Shown piece by piece: positions 53,116 through 61,331 of a stretch of DNA of 64,000 nucleotides; position 1 is the first letter of the stretch; every line of letters starts with the position of its first letter. The position numbers were made by a program, and so were the translations under genes. The DNA comes from Natribaculum breve (lineage in GTDB: Archaea > Halobacteriota > Halobacteria > Halobacteriales > Natrialbaceae): contig NZ_CP095391.1 in the NCBI RefSeq assembly GCF_023008585.1, forward strand, positions 310,001 to 374,000, in the 5' to 3' direction. The notes beneath the pieces were generated by a model. That model saw nothing but the letters and a program-made list of their open reading frames with translations, had not been told where the DNA came from and did no database searches.

Positions 53116-53365
53116 CCGGCGACCGCCGAGTAGAACGTCAGTGCGGACTTCGCCTCGGCCAGTTCGGTTGCGGCATTCTCGAGAGCGAAGAGTTCGCGCA
53201 CGGCAGCGTCGGCGGGGAGCGGTTCGGCGTCGTCGATTCCTCGAGACGCTCGCACACGTTCTCCCGATGGTGACTGTCGTCCACGCTCGTATTGACCGTT
53301 TTTGCGGCTAGCTCGTGTACGTCCGAGCGAACGATGATCGCTCGTTTTCGCTTCGAGGTGACCCG

Positions 53366-54094
53366 ATGACGTACACCGCAACGCTCGTCGATACGTACCG
53401 ACTCACGCCCCGAGTCAGGGGGTTCCGGATTCGCGTTCCCGACCACGACCTCGACTACGATCCCGGCCAGCACACGACCGTTCAGTTCGAGACCGACGGA
53501 AAGGAGGTCGTTCGCCCCTACACGCCGACGACCCTCCCTGAAACCGACGAGTTCGCGCTCGCAATCAAACGATACGACGACGGACTTGCCTCGTCGTACA
53601 TGCACACCCGTTCGCCGGGCGACGAGTTCACCATCGGAGAGTTCGAGGGGAACCTCACCCTCGAGGATCCGGACCGCGACGTAGCCTTACTCGCGAGTGG
53701 TACCGGCCTCACGCCGCTACTCGCGATCCTGAGACACTACCTTCGAGTCGGAGACGGCGACGCACACCTCGTGTTCGGCGAGCGAACCGCAGAGTCGATC
53801 ATCCATCGGAGCACGCTCGACGAATTGGCGGTGATACACGCAAACTGCAAGGTGACCTACACCCTGTCAGATCCCGACTGGGACTGGCTCGGCCGGATTG
53901 GGTACGTCCAGGAGCACCTCGACGAGCTTTTCGACGAGTTCGAAACGCGGGACTTCTACGTCTGCGGCGTTCCGGAGATGGTAGTCGAGACGACCGAGCG
54001 GCTTCGCGACCTCGGCACGCCGGAGGAACGGATCCACAGCGAAGGCTGGGAGAACGACGCAGTTTCAGACGGGGACGGAGGCGGCGACGAGTAG
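53366..54094 (+). CDS. FNR-like NAD(P)H/flavin oxidoreductase
   Basis: A 242-residue ferredoxin-NADP+ reductase-type protein. FAD-binding barrel (residues 1-95) with VVRPYTPTTLPETDEF (the RxYT/S motif); NAD(P)-binding domain with LLASGTGLTPLLAILRHYL, VFGERTAESIIH and the C-terminal FYVCGVPEMVVETTERL. No ferredoxin domain is fused. It transfers electrons between NAD(P)H and a carrier protein. The start is the ATG at 53366 (MTYTATLVDTYRLTPRVRG). Monocistronic. Confidence 0.9.
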   Translation: MTYTATLVDTYRLTPRVRGFRIRVPDHDLDYDPGQHTTVQFETDGKEVVRPYTPTTLPETDEFALAIKRYDDGLASSYMHTRSPGDEFTIGEFEGNLTLEDPDRDVALLASGTGLTPLLAILRHYLRVGDGDAHLVFGERTAESIIHRSTLDELAVIHANCKVTYTLSDPDWDWLGRIGYVQEHLDELFDEFETRDFYVCGVPEMVVETTERLRDLGTPEERIHSEGWENDAVSDGDGGGDE

Positions 54095-54389
54095 TCGGTC
54101 GAAAGACGAGGATCGCCGACGTTGTAGCGGACGTCGTACTCGTGCAGCAACTCGCCCCGGCCCGGCGTGTGAACTCGAGGTCGTCTCGCCGAGAGCGCTA
54201 CTCTCGCCGAACACACTCTGCGGACGAAAGACAGACAGGCAGGATGATAGAGATTGTTAGCGCATACCTCCGACTTTAGGCGGCGGTCGAGCGATAGGCC
54301 CAGCCACACGAACCATGCGTATCAGAGGTCTTGATTTCCTTCGTCCTAAATATTCAAGTTTAAATAAGATATAAATACTATTATTACTG

Positions 54390-54532
54390 GTAGATTCGAA
54401 ATCAACGGTCACGAAGTCATCGAAGAAGAGGTCAAACCCACTGGGAACGGCGCGCACGTCCTCGTCCCCAAAGACTGGTGCGGCGCAGCCGTCAACATCG
54501 TCCGCACTAGCGACCCACCCACCGACGAATAA
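54390..54532 (+). CDS. DUF2080 transposon-associated protein, no obvious start
   Basis: A frame of about 47 codons: RFEINGHEVIEEEVKPTGNG then AHVLVPKDWCGAAVNIVRTS and PPTDE. It matches the DUF2080 family of small proteins that ride immediately upstream of tnpB in archaeal elements. The frame is closed by TAA at 54365 and has no ATG, GTG or TTG before the conserved part, so the natural N-terminus appears lost or a rare start is used. Its stop is 8 bases before tnpB. Confidence 0.6.
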
Positions 54533-54539
54533 CTCCACC

Positions 54540-55817
54540 ATGGTCGACGAACTCACGGAGACGGTGCAACTCAAGCTCGTCAACCCGAACGCGCACAAAC
54601 AGCGCAAACTCCGTGAGACAGTCGACGAGTACCAACTCGCCCTCCACGACGCGTTCGACCAAGACTGCGACACCCAAACCAAAACCAACGACGTGGTCGT
54701 CGACTACGACCTCTCCGGCTACGCGAAGAACGCCCTCAAACAGTACGTTCCGAACCTACTCGACGAAGACACGTACGACGCAGACGAACTCAGAGAGGGA
54801 ACCCATCCCGTCCGCTTCACGAACGAGGGACCACGTCTCGACCACAAGCCACAGAACGCCATCGAGTGGTACGTGAAAATCCCACACCACGACGACTACC
54901 ACCTGTGGCTGTCCGCTCAACCACCAGCGCACAAGCACGACTGGCTCGAAGCATTGTACCACGGCGATGCAGAGATGGGCGAATGTCAACTCATCGAACA
55001 GGATGGTGAGTGGTACGTCCACATGTCCGTGACGCGAGGTGTCGAGCAGTCCAGGTCGGCGTCTGCCAGTGAGCCGACGCCGATTGGGGTGGATATCGGG
55101 GAGGCTGCCTTGGCCACGGTGTGTCACCGTGACGAGCGCGGCACCCCGACCACACCCACTATCTGGAGCGACGAATCCCGTGAAGTCAGACGCCTGCGGA
55201 AAACCTACTTCACGGCCACACGCCGCCTCCAACAGCGTGAGGCAGCCCGCCTCGACGAGGAGTACGGTGACGAACTCTGGGCGCGGATCGACCAGCTCAT
55301 CGACATCGTGTCGAGCGACGTGGTCGCCCATGCGCAGACCGTCGAGAATCCCGTCGTAGTGTTAGAAGACCTCCAGCACCTCCGCGAGAACATGGACTAC
55401 GGCAGGTTCATGAACCGCCGATTACACGGCTGGGCGTTCGCCACGCTCCACGCCCAAATCGAGTACAAAGCGACCGAACACGGGATTCCCGTGGCGACCG
55501 TCGAACCAGCGTACACGTCGAAGACGTGCCACGCGTGTGGCGAGAAAGGCTATCGCCCGCGACAGGGCACGTTCAAATGTACGAACGAAGAGTGTTGGGT
55601 GTCTGAGTATCAGGCGGATATCAACGCTGCGCTCAATATTGCGGATAGATACGACCCCGCTGGAGAGAGCCAGCCCCAAACGCACTCGGATCCGAGTGAG
55701 AAGGTGGCTGGCGATGACTCTGGCGGGGATGGGGCCTGTTTGACCGGGCCACAAGACACGCTCGCAGATACTGAGTCTAGCAACCAGAGCGAAACTGGCA
55801 CTGCGGGGGCGAGGTAG
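54540..55817 (+). CDS. tnpB: TnpB RNA-guided nuclease, canonical catalytic triad
   Basis: A 425-residue TnpB. N-terminal wedge/REC region to about 175; RuvC-I TPIGVDIGEAALATVC (Asp); RuvC-II ENPVVVLEDLQHLRENMDYG with the canonical Glu; zinc ribbon TCHACGEKGYRPRQGTFKC...EEC; RuvC-III SEYQADINAALNIADR (Asp). The acidic C-terminal extension overlaps the expected reRNA region. Unlike the other three TnpBs here it keeps the standard Glu. Frame intact, ATG at 54540. Confidence 0.9.
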   Translation: MVDELTETVQLKLVNPNAHKQRKLRETVDEYQLALHDAFDQDCDTQTKTNDVVVDYDLSGYAKNALKQYVPNLLDEDTYDADELREGTHPVRFTNEGPRLDHKPQNAIEWYVKIPHHDDYHLWLSAQPPAHKHDWLEALYHGDAEMGECQLIEQDGEWYVHMSVTRGVEQSRSASASEPTPIGVDIGEAALATVCHRDERGTPTTPTIWSDESREVRRLRKTYFTATRRLQQREAARLDEEYGDELWARIDQLIDIVSSDVVAHAQTVENPVVVLEDLQHLRENMDYGRFMNRRLHGWAFATLHAQIEYKATEHGIPVATVEPAYTSKTCHACGEKGYRPRQGTFKCTNEECWVSEYQADINAALNIADRYDPAGESQPQTHSDPSEKVAGDDSGGDGACLTGPQDTLADTESSNQSETGTAGAR

Positions 55818-55999
55818 ATGACGCGAGCGCGTATGCGTCTTGAAACCGTGAAGGCCTCCCAGCGAGAGGCCGAAATCCCATGGTGGGGTTCCACGACCTT
55901 CAGGGCGTGGAGGAGGTCAATCTCTGCCACCCCAACGCTTTTCGGGATTACCGGATTGGTCAGGGTATGGCAGATCAGACGATCGAGTATGCAGACGAC

Positions 56000-56977
56000 A
56001 TGGAGTATACGACTCTGGGAGAGACGGGACTCGAGGTGTCCAGGTTCTGCCTCGGATGTATGAACTTCGGGAGCAGCGAACCCTGGATGATCGGCGACGA
56101 GGCGCAGTCCCGCGAGATCATCGCCCGCGCGCTGGAAATGGGGATCAACTTCTTCGATACCGCCAACGTCTACTCGCACGGCGAGAGCGAGGAGATCGTC
56201 GGTCAGGTACTCGAGTCGTACGATCGCGACAACCTCGTGATCGCGACGAAGGTGTTCGGTCGCATGGGCGAGGGGCCGAACAAGAAGGGCCTCTCCAGAA
56301 AACACGTCTTCGATCAGTGCCAGGCGAGCCTCGAGCGGCTGAGAACAGACTACGTCGACCTTTACCAGATCCATCGCTGGGACGAGTCGACGCCGATCGA
56401 GGAGACGTTGCACGCCCTCGACGACCTGATCGAGGAGGGGAAAGTCCGGTACGTCGGCGCCAGTACGATGTCGGCCTACCAGTTCACCAGGGCGCTGTAC
56501 ACGGCCGACGTCGAGAACGTCGAGCGGTTCGTCTGTATGCAACCGGAGTACAACGCCGTTGATCGTCACGAGGAGGCGAATATCCTCCCAGTCTGTGCCG
56601 AGGAGGGGATCGGCGTCATTCCGTGGTCACCGCTGGCCGGCGGCTTCCTAACCGGAAAGTACGACAGGAACGCCGACCCTGAAGGGGACCTCCGCGCCGC
56701 CGCCGACGAGTACACGAAACAACGATTCACCGACGAGAACTGGGCCGTCCTGGACGTCGTCGAGGAACTCGCCGAAGCGAAAGAGGCATCACCGGCGCAA
56801 GTATCGCTAGCCTGGCTCCTCCACAAGGACGTCGTCGACGCCCCGATCATCGGCCCGCGGTCGATCGAGCACCTCGAAGAGAACGTGGCTGCGATCGGCG
56901 TCGAACTCTCCCCCGACGAACTCGAGCGTATCGAGGAACCGATCGACCCTCGGTGGCCCGCGCCCAGGAAGGACTGA
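56000..56977 (+). CDS. Aldo/keto reductase
   Basis: A 325-residue (beta/alpha)8 NADPH-dependent aldo/keto reductase. Catalytic tetrad visible: Asp and Tyr in NFFDTANVYSHGES, Lys in LVIATKVFGRMG, His in LYQIHRWDESTP. Cofactor-binding region near the C-terminus DAPIIGPRSIEHLEENV. Bacterial AKR11/YhdN-like subgroup by length and motifs; substrate unknown. The ATG at 56000 (MEYTTLGETGLEVSRFCLG) is the family start; 55967 is an upstream option. It directly follows the TnpB element end. Confidence 0.9.
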   Translation: MEYTTLGETGLEVSRFCLGCMNFGSSEPWMIGDEAQSREIIARALEMGINFFDTANVYSHGESEEIVGQVLESYDRDNLVIATKVFGRMGEGPNKKGLSRKHVFDQCQASLERLRTDYVDLYQIHRWDESTPIEETLHALDDLIEEGKVRYVGASTMSAYQFTRALYTADVENVERFVCMQPEYNAVDRHEEANILPVCAEEGIGVIPWSPLAGGFLTGKYDRNADPEGDLRAAADEYTKQRFTDENWAVLDVVEELAEAKEASPAQVSLAWLLHKDVVDAPIIGPRSIEHLEENVAAIGVELSPDELERIEEPIDPRWPAPRKD

Positions 56978-57066
56978 TACAAGTGATTGGTGCGTGGGCC
57001 TGTGGGCCAGCATTAGAACGTGCAAGAGAGACGATGACGACGCTGTATCCCTCCCTACTGCGTCCT

Positions 57067-57195
57067 CAGAACGCTTCGCGTTCTGATGTGCGAACGAGAG
57101 CTGTGCTCTCATTAACGCTACTCGGTCGCTTCGCTCCCTGTCGTTCGAGAGAGCGAAGCTCTCTCGTGATGACGAAAGGCGCTACGCGCCTTTCG
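57067..57195. repeat. Hairpin array IV
   Basis: At least four perfect stem-loops of different sequence: CAGAACGC-ttc-GCGTTCTG, GAGAGC-tgt-GCTCTC, CGAGAGAGC-gaa-GCTCTCTCG and CGAAAGGCGC-tac-GCGCCTTTCG. The last two are linked by TGATGA. No coding frame. It lies between the aldo/keto reductase and the zinc-ribbon genes. Confidence 0.75.
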
Positions 57196-57306
57196 AACCA
57201 CGTTGCTCCTTGAGGACGGAGGCTTAGCGCCTCGGTTCAGCTACTGTCGTAGAGGAGTGCGCCGAGATTCCACAGATGCTTTGGTACTCTATGAGCAGAC
57301 CAGAGT

Positions 57307-57504
57307 ATGGTGCATTGCCCTGAATGTGGTACCAGCCTGGAAGCAGAATCAGATCTCGAGTTCGTAGAGATGGATTCGACGACCGGATTCATCAAAGCAT
57401 CCAAACGATACTACATTGCGACCTGCACGGAGTGTGGAGCGACGATCGGGAGCGGCGTCGCGGGTGCAAAAGCTGGTGGCGGTGACGGTGGCGGTGCCGT
57501 CTGA
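57307..57504 (+). CDS. Zinc-ribbon protein, twin 1
   Basis: A 65-residue protein: CPECGTSLEAESDLEF at the N-terminus, FVEMDSTTGFIKASKRYYIA in the middle and ATCTECGATIG, a four-Cys zinc ribbon (CPxC...CTxC), followed by a Gly-rich tail. It may bind nucleic acid or protein; function unknown. A tandem paralogue follows 41 bases later with a TATA-like GGTATATAAG in the gap. Confidence 0.75.
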   Translation: MVHCPECGTSLEAESDLEFVEMDSTTGFIKASKRYYIATCTECGATIGSGVAGAKAGGGDGGGAV

Positions 57505-57545
57505 CAAAACAAGGTATATAAGTAAGTCCTCAAAAACGGGTAGCT

Positions 57546-57716
57546 ATGGTTCACTGCCCTGAATGTGAAGCAACGCTCTCCGAGAAAGACGACGTTGAGT
57601 TCGTCGAGATGGATGCCACGACCGGATTCTTCAAAGCTTCAAAGCGATTCTACTTGGTAGCTTGCGGTGAGTGTGGCGTCGCTATCGGAGGCGGTGTTGC
57701 TGGAGCGAAGGCCTGA
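57546..57716 (+). CDS. Zinc-ribbon protein, twin 2
   Basis: A 56-residue paralogue of the preceding gene: MVHCPECEATLSEKDDVEFV, EMDATTGFFKASKRFYLVAC and GECGVAIGGGVAGAKA. Same four Cys, same spacing, lacks the Gly-rich extension. It has its own TATA-like box (57511-57522), so it is probably separately transcribed. Tandem gene duplication. Confidence 0.75.
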   Translation: MVHCPECEATLSEKDDVEFVEMDATTGFFKASKRFYLVACGECGVAIGGGVAGAKA

Positions 57717-57803
57717 GCTGACCATTGACAACAGATTCCCACTGAGCTCTTCCTTTCCTCTGTATATTACACGATATACAGACGAAAGCCCATGAGTTTA
57801 CTC

Positions 57804-59466
57804 CTGTCTCTTACCCACAAGTTCTAACCCCGTAGCTGACGAATTGAGACGGGAAAATGGGACGGGGGTCACGGAGTTGGCAGCCTGATTTAGACGATGA
57901 CGGAGAGTTGTGTGACATGGATGTATCAGGTTGGATTCGAACAGAGTTTCGCTCAGCTAATCTCGGAGACAAGCGCCTCACCGATCGACTGGTGCAACTT
58001 GGGGATGAACTCGGCAGTTCACCTGCCGAGTCCATCCCGACTGCCTGCGAAGACTGGGCCTCCACAAAGGCTACGTACCGATTTTGCGATAATGAGAATG
58101 TGGAACCGAACGAGATCCTCTCCGCTCACAAGCAAGCACAACGATCACGAGTGAGTCAGTTAGACGAACTCGTGATCGTCTCCGATACCACTGAACTTGT
58201 CTTTCCGAGACATCCATCCAAGGACGGACTCGGCGACATTGGTAACTCTGAGATGGACCTTGAGGGCGTCAAAGTCCACTCAACGATCGGCATTCATCCA
58301 CAAACACATCGAATGACAGGGGTCCTCGATCAGCAGGCGCTGATCGAGGACCAACAGGCTGACAAAAAGTATGAGACAAACGGGAAATCAGAGCCAATTC
58401 CGTTGGAGAGTGAACAGGAGAAGTGGGCTCGTGGTGACAGGCAAGCCAGAAACTGGCTTGCCGACGATGTTCGCCCGTTGTTTGTTCATGATCGAGGAGC
58501 AGATGCATTCGCGTTCTATACAGACGTTGTCGAAGAGATAGAGAACGCTGGATTCATCGTTCGAGCCAACCAAAACCGACGGATTTGGACAGAAAACGAT
58601 GAATCTGGGAAACTCTTTGACTGGAGCAGCGACCTTGCCGAGCAAGGTCGCAAAACGATCGAGATTCAACAGGCAAGTGGGCGAGAAGCCAGGACAGCAG
58701 AGCTGTCGATTGCAACGGGAACCTGTGAGTTGCGTGCGCCGCGGAATAATCCTGATCAAGACGGTTCAGTGGCAGTAAATGTCGTACGAGTCGACGAGAT
58801 CGGTGAAACTGACGACCCGATTCAGTGGGTGTTACTCACCACTGAATCGGTCGAAGAGTTTGACGAGACGCTGACTGTCATCGACTATTATGGTCTTCGC
58901 TGGCGAATCGAAGACTGGCACAAAGTGCTGAAGAGTGGCTGTAACATCGAAGACCGGCAACTCCAGACTTGGGAACGAATGGAAGTCTTGCTAAGTCTGT
59001 ACTCGGTGATTGCCTGGAAGGTCCTGGAGTTACGAGAGCTTGCTCGGGGAGAGACCTCGACTGCACCTGATGTCTTGTTGAGCGAAGCAGAGCGCGCAGT
59101 TCTGGAAACAAAATTTCCAGAACTGCAAGACCAGAACGGGAAAGCCTACGCTGTGAGTGTAGCGAAGCTTGGCGGGTATCTGGACCGCGGATCAGATCCT
59201 CCTCCAGGATGGGAAACGATGTGGAAAGGCCTCCAGAAGCTACGCATGTGGGCAGAAGGGTACGAACTCGGTGCTGAATGAGCGCCAACGGCGACTCATT
59301 CAGCGGACCTCAACGTGAATTCAGACTTCGTTCCAATTTTACAGACTGACCACTCCTCAGAAACGGTGAGCCAGTCCAGATAATGAAAACATCCCGACTA
59401 ATTCTTTGATTTCAGACGCATCTACTTGATTTTTCTCGCTGGTGCTGAGTTATGGGTAAGAGACAG
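57804..59466 (+). mobile_element. Tn5/IS50-like insertion sequence (IS4 family)
   Basis: Ends CTGTCTCTTACCCACAAGT and TTATGGGTAAGAGACAG. The left end matches the Tn5 outside end CTGACTCTTATACACAAGT at 16 of 19 positions. Perfect 10-base duplication GAGTTTACTC (57794-57803 and 59467-59476). 1663 bp with one intact transposase. Without the element the site reads CCCATGAGTTTACTCGTGGG, a hairpin whose tip was the insertion point. Three 256-bp MITEs in the window share both ends. Confidence 0.9.
57857..59281 (+). CDS. Tn5-like transposase
   Basis: A 474-residue IS4-family transposase (Tn5 transposase is 476). An N-terminal Tn5-type DNA-binding domain begins at SGWIRTEFRSANLGDKRLTD and contains STKATYRFCDNENVEPNEIL. 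Catalytic core: VIVSDTTELVF (first Asp), PLFVHDRGADAFAFY (second Asp) and the Y-x-x-R-W-x-I-E-x-x-H-K signature YGLRWRIEDWHKVLKSG (Glu). The C-terminal dimerisation part has GYLDRGSDPPPGWETMWKGL. The start is ATG at 57857; an internal ATG at 57917 aligns better with Tn5. Confidence 0.9.
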   Translation: MGRGSRSWQPDLDDDGELCDMDVSGWIRTEFRSANLGDKRLTDRLVQLGDELGSSPAESIPTACEDWASTKATYRFCDNENVEPNEILSAHKQAQRSRVSQLDELVIVSDTTELVFPRHPSKDGLGDIGNSEMDLEGVKVHSTIGIHPQTHRMTGVLDQQALIEDQQADKKYETNGKSEPIPLESEQEKWARGDRQARNWLADDVRPLFVHDRGADAFAFYTDVVEEIENAGFIVRANQNRRIWTENDESGKLFDWSSDLAEQGRKTIEIQQASGREARTAELSIATGTCELRAPRNNPDQDGSVAVNVVRVDEIGETDDPIQWVLLTTESVEEFDETLTVIDYYGLRWRIEDWHKVLKSGCNIEDRQLQTWERMEVLLSLYSVIAWKVLELRELARGETSTAPDVLLSEAERAVLETKFPELQDQNGKAYAVSVAKLGGYLDRGSDPPPGWETMWKGLQKLRMWAEGYELGAE

Positions 59467-59487
59467 GAGTTTACTCGTGGGATGAAG

Positions 59488-59755
59488 CCTACACACAAAC
59501 ACACTCTCCGCAGCCCAACCAGCAGTGTGGTTGGCATGCCACTCGACGACCCTCACTCGTGGTTGGAATCGAGAGTCAGGCCGATGGCGCGGCCCACTGC
59601 CCAGTGCGCTGGACGCCGCTGGGATCCACTCCCTCATCGGGCGGGCTACGCCGAGCAGATACCCAAGACCACCACAACCCTCCGTGTGAGGGCTGAAGGC
59701 GCGTCAGTGAACCCGCAAGTTCACAGCCGGGGTGGAGCCCGCGTATGCGGGCCGT
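59488..59755 (+). pseudogene. tnpB C-terminal remnant and right end
   Basis: Plus-strand frame RPMARPTAQCAGRRWDPLPH and SVNPQVHSRGG corresponds to the C-terminal extension of the TnpB at 44489-45889 (GPMARPAAL). The right end follows to GGAGGACGTCAA at 59804. The nuclease domain is lost. It lies between two insertion sequences, each sitting in an end-type hairpin. Confidence 0.6.
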
Positions 59756-59879
59756 GATACCCACGGAGGAATCTCACGGCGTTAGCCGTGCGGAGGACGT
59801 CAAATGCAGTTTCTCTCAGAGTCGGCCAGATCACAATCCGTCGCATTACAGCGGAGGCAGGGAGAAAGCCCACGGCTTT

Positions 59880-61269
59880 ACAGTAGTTGCTGAAGTGACC
59901 AAGCGACGATTGTCGTCGCGGTCGTTGTCTCGATATGGTCGAGACAACCGAAGCAACGCAGGTGACTCGAGCAGCGTCGTCGCTACTATTTCCGGAGATC
60001 AACTTCGAGATTGCTGCTAACGGCACCTATCCGAGCGAGGAGTTCCAACAAGTCCTCGCTCGGATTGCCTTCGACAACGAGTTCGCCAACACTGGCGCGA
60101 AAGCCTATCAGCTCGCTCGTGGCGACGATATTTCCATTGACGCAACCGCTCGAAATCCGCTCGCACGGGCACTCCTCTACCATTTGCGTGGGCTTGATGC
60201 GGACGCGGTCGACGATCAGTTCGACCGCGTCCGCGACGCAATCCTCGACGAAGCGGCTCGCAACCGTGTGTTTACGCGCCCAGTTGACATTGCAATCGAC
60301 GTTCACGACTGGCTCTATTACGGGGACGAAGAGACTCCTCACGTCTGCACAACGAATCCAGCGCAGGGTACCGATCGCGCGTACAAGTTCGCTACCGTCT
60401 GTATTGTCGATCCGAGCGTCCGATTCACGCTCGGATCGGTAGCGGTGGAGGGGAGCGATACCGACGAGTTGGCGGAGGCGATCCGCCAACTCGTCTCAGA
60501 CGCCCGCGAGTACGTCGACATCAACCGGCTCTACCTCGATCGTGGCTTCTATCGTGTTCACCTCGCATTGACGCTCGAAAATCTCGACGTTGAGTTCCTA
60601 ATGCGTGCGCCGCAAACACGAAAGGTACAGCAGTTCATCGATGAGCACGACAGCGACACGTTCATCGCAGAGTACGAGATGGCTCGATCGAATCCGCCGA
60701 CGGGCCGGACGACAGTCCGGCTCGTCGTCGTTCCGCACCGAACACGAGACGACGATCACTTCTGTCTGGTCACCAACTGCGATCTCGACGTCGGCACTGA
60801 CGTCGAAATCGCTCGGCCTCTGGCCGAAGCGTATCGCCGTCGCTGGGGCATCGAGACGTCCTATCGAAAGATCACGGAGTTTCTCCCGAGAACGTCGTCA
60901 CCGACGTTCTCGGTACGGCTGTTCTACTTCCTGTTCGCCGTTGCACTGTACAATCTGTGGGTGTTGACGAATCTGCTCGTAACTCCACATCGGGCGGTCG
61001 GGGCTGAGCCAGTCGTCCCAACCGCCCTGTTTCGCGCGTTTCTCGGGCAAATACCGTACGGATAACGGTTGTCTCGGCGACTGACTCGGGCTTCTCAGCC
61101 CGAGTCAGTACGCCGTTCAGTACTGGCAAGACTGGAAAAACAACGGCTGACGAAAAGCTTCGGCAGCTGTTCCACTCTCTGGACAGCACTGAGCACGATT
61201 TCACGAAGTCGGAGTTGAGTCTGAGACTTCAATCCTTGCGGCTTTCCTGATCGAATCAGCAACTACTGT
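59880..61269 (+). mobile_element. ISH3-like insertion sequence
   Basis: Perfect 14-bp terminal inverted repeats ACAGTAGTTGCTGA and TCAGCAACTACTGT. 1390 bp, one transposase. The flanks CCCACGGCTTT and TTAGCCGTGGG close into a hairpin CCCACGGCTTTAGCCGTGGG when the element is removed (a 2-base TT overlap if these ends are exact), so it too is inserted in a hairpin tip. Confidence 0.8.
59935..61065 (+). CDS. ISH3-like DDE transposase
   Basis: A 376-residue transposase of the IS4 superfamily as seen in haloarchaeal ISH3 elements. First Asp in VDIAIDVHDWLYYGD, second in INRLYLDRGFYRVHLA, Glu in AYRRRWGIETSYRKITEF. The C-terminal hydrophobic segment VRLFYFLFAVALYNLWVLTN is typical of the group. ATG at 59935 lies about 40 bases inside the left repeat. 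Frame intact. Confidence 0.85.
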   Translation: MVETTEATQVTRAASSLLFPEINFEIAANGTYPSEEFQQVLARIAFDNEFANTGAKAYQLARGDDISIDATARNPLARALLYHLRGLDADAVDDQFDRVRDAILDEAARNRVFTRPVDIAIDVHDWLYYGDEETPHVCTTNPAQGTDRAYKFATVCIVDPSVRFTLGSVAVEGSDTDELAEAIRQLVSDAREYVDINRLYLDRGFYRVHLALTLENLDVEFLMRAPQTRKVQQFIDEHDSDTFIAEYEMARSNPPTGRTTVRLVVVPHRTRDDDHFCLVTNCDLDVGTDVEIARPLAEAYRRRWGIETSYRKITEFLPRTSSPTFSVRLFYFLFAVALYNLWVLTNLLVTPHRAVGAEPVVPTALFRAFLGQIPYG

Positions 61270-61331
61270 TTAGCCGTGGGAGGATGTCAGCACAGCAAAT
61301 ATTACGATGGTTTGTGATTAGTGTCGAACAA

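Larger units (their letters stand above)
54350..55920 (+). mobile_element. IS200/IS605-type TnpB element with a DUF2080 gene
   Basis: An A/T-rich left end, a DUF2080-type reading frame, a tnpB, and a right end with hairpins (GGCCTCCCAGCGAGAGGCC and CCACGACCTTCAGGGCGTGG) finishing GGAGGAGGTCAA at 55920. The guide would start at 55921. No tnpA. The best candidate for a fully functional TnpB in this window. Confidence 0.75.

Noticed and set aside
53073..53381. Minus-strand 102-codon ORF with AVRELFALENAATELAEAKS
   Set aside because: Part of the translation looks protein-like, but it overlaps the upstream region and start of the FNR gene and has no family match; too weak to list as a gene.
33362..61300. 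Integrated virus or plasmid explanation for the accessory zone
   Set aside because: No integrase, capsid, terminase, Rep or Orc/Cdc6 gene and no tRNA-type att repeat seen; accumulation of independent IS and MITE insertions explains the region.
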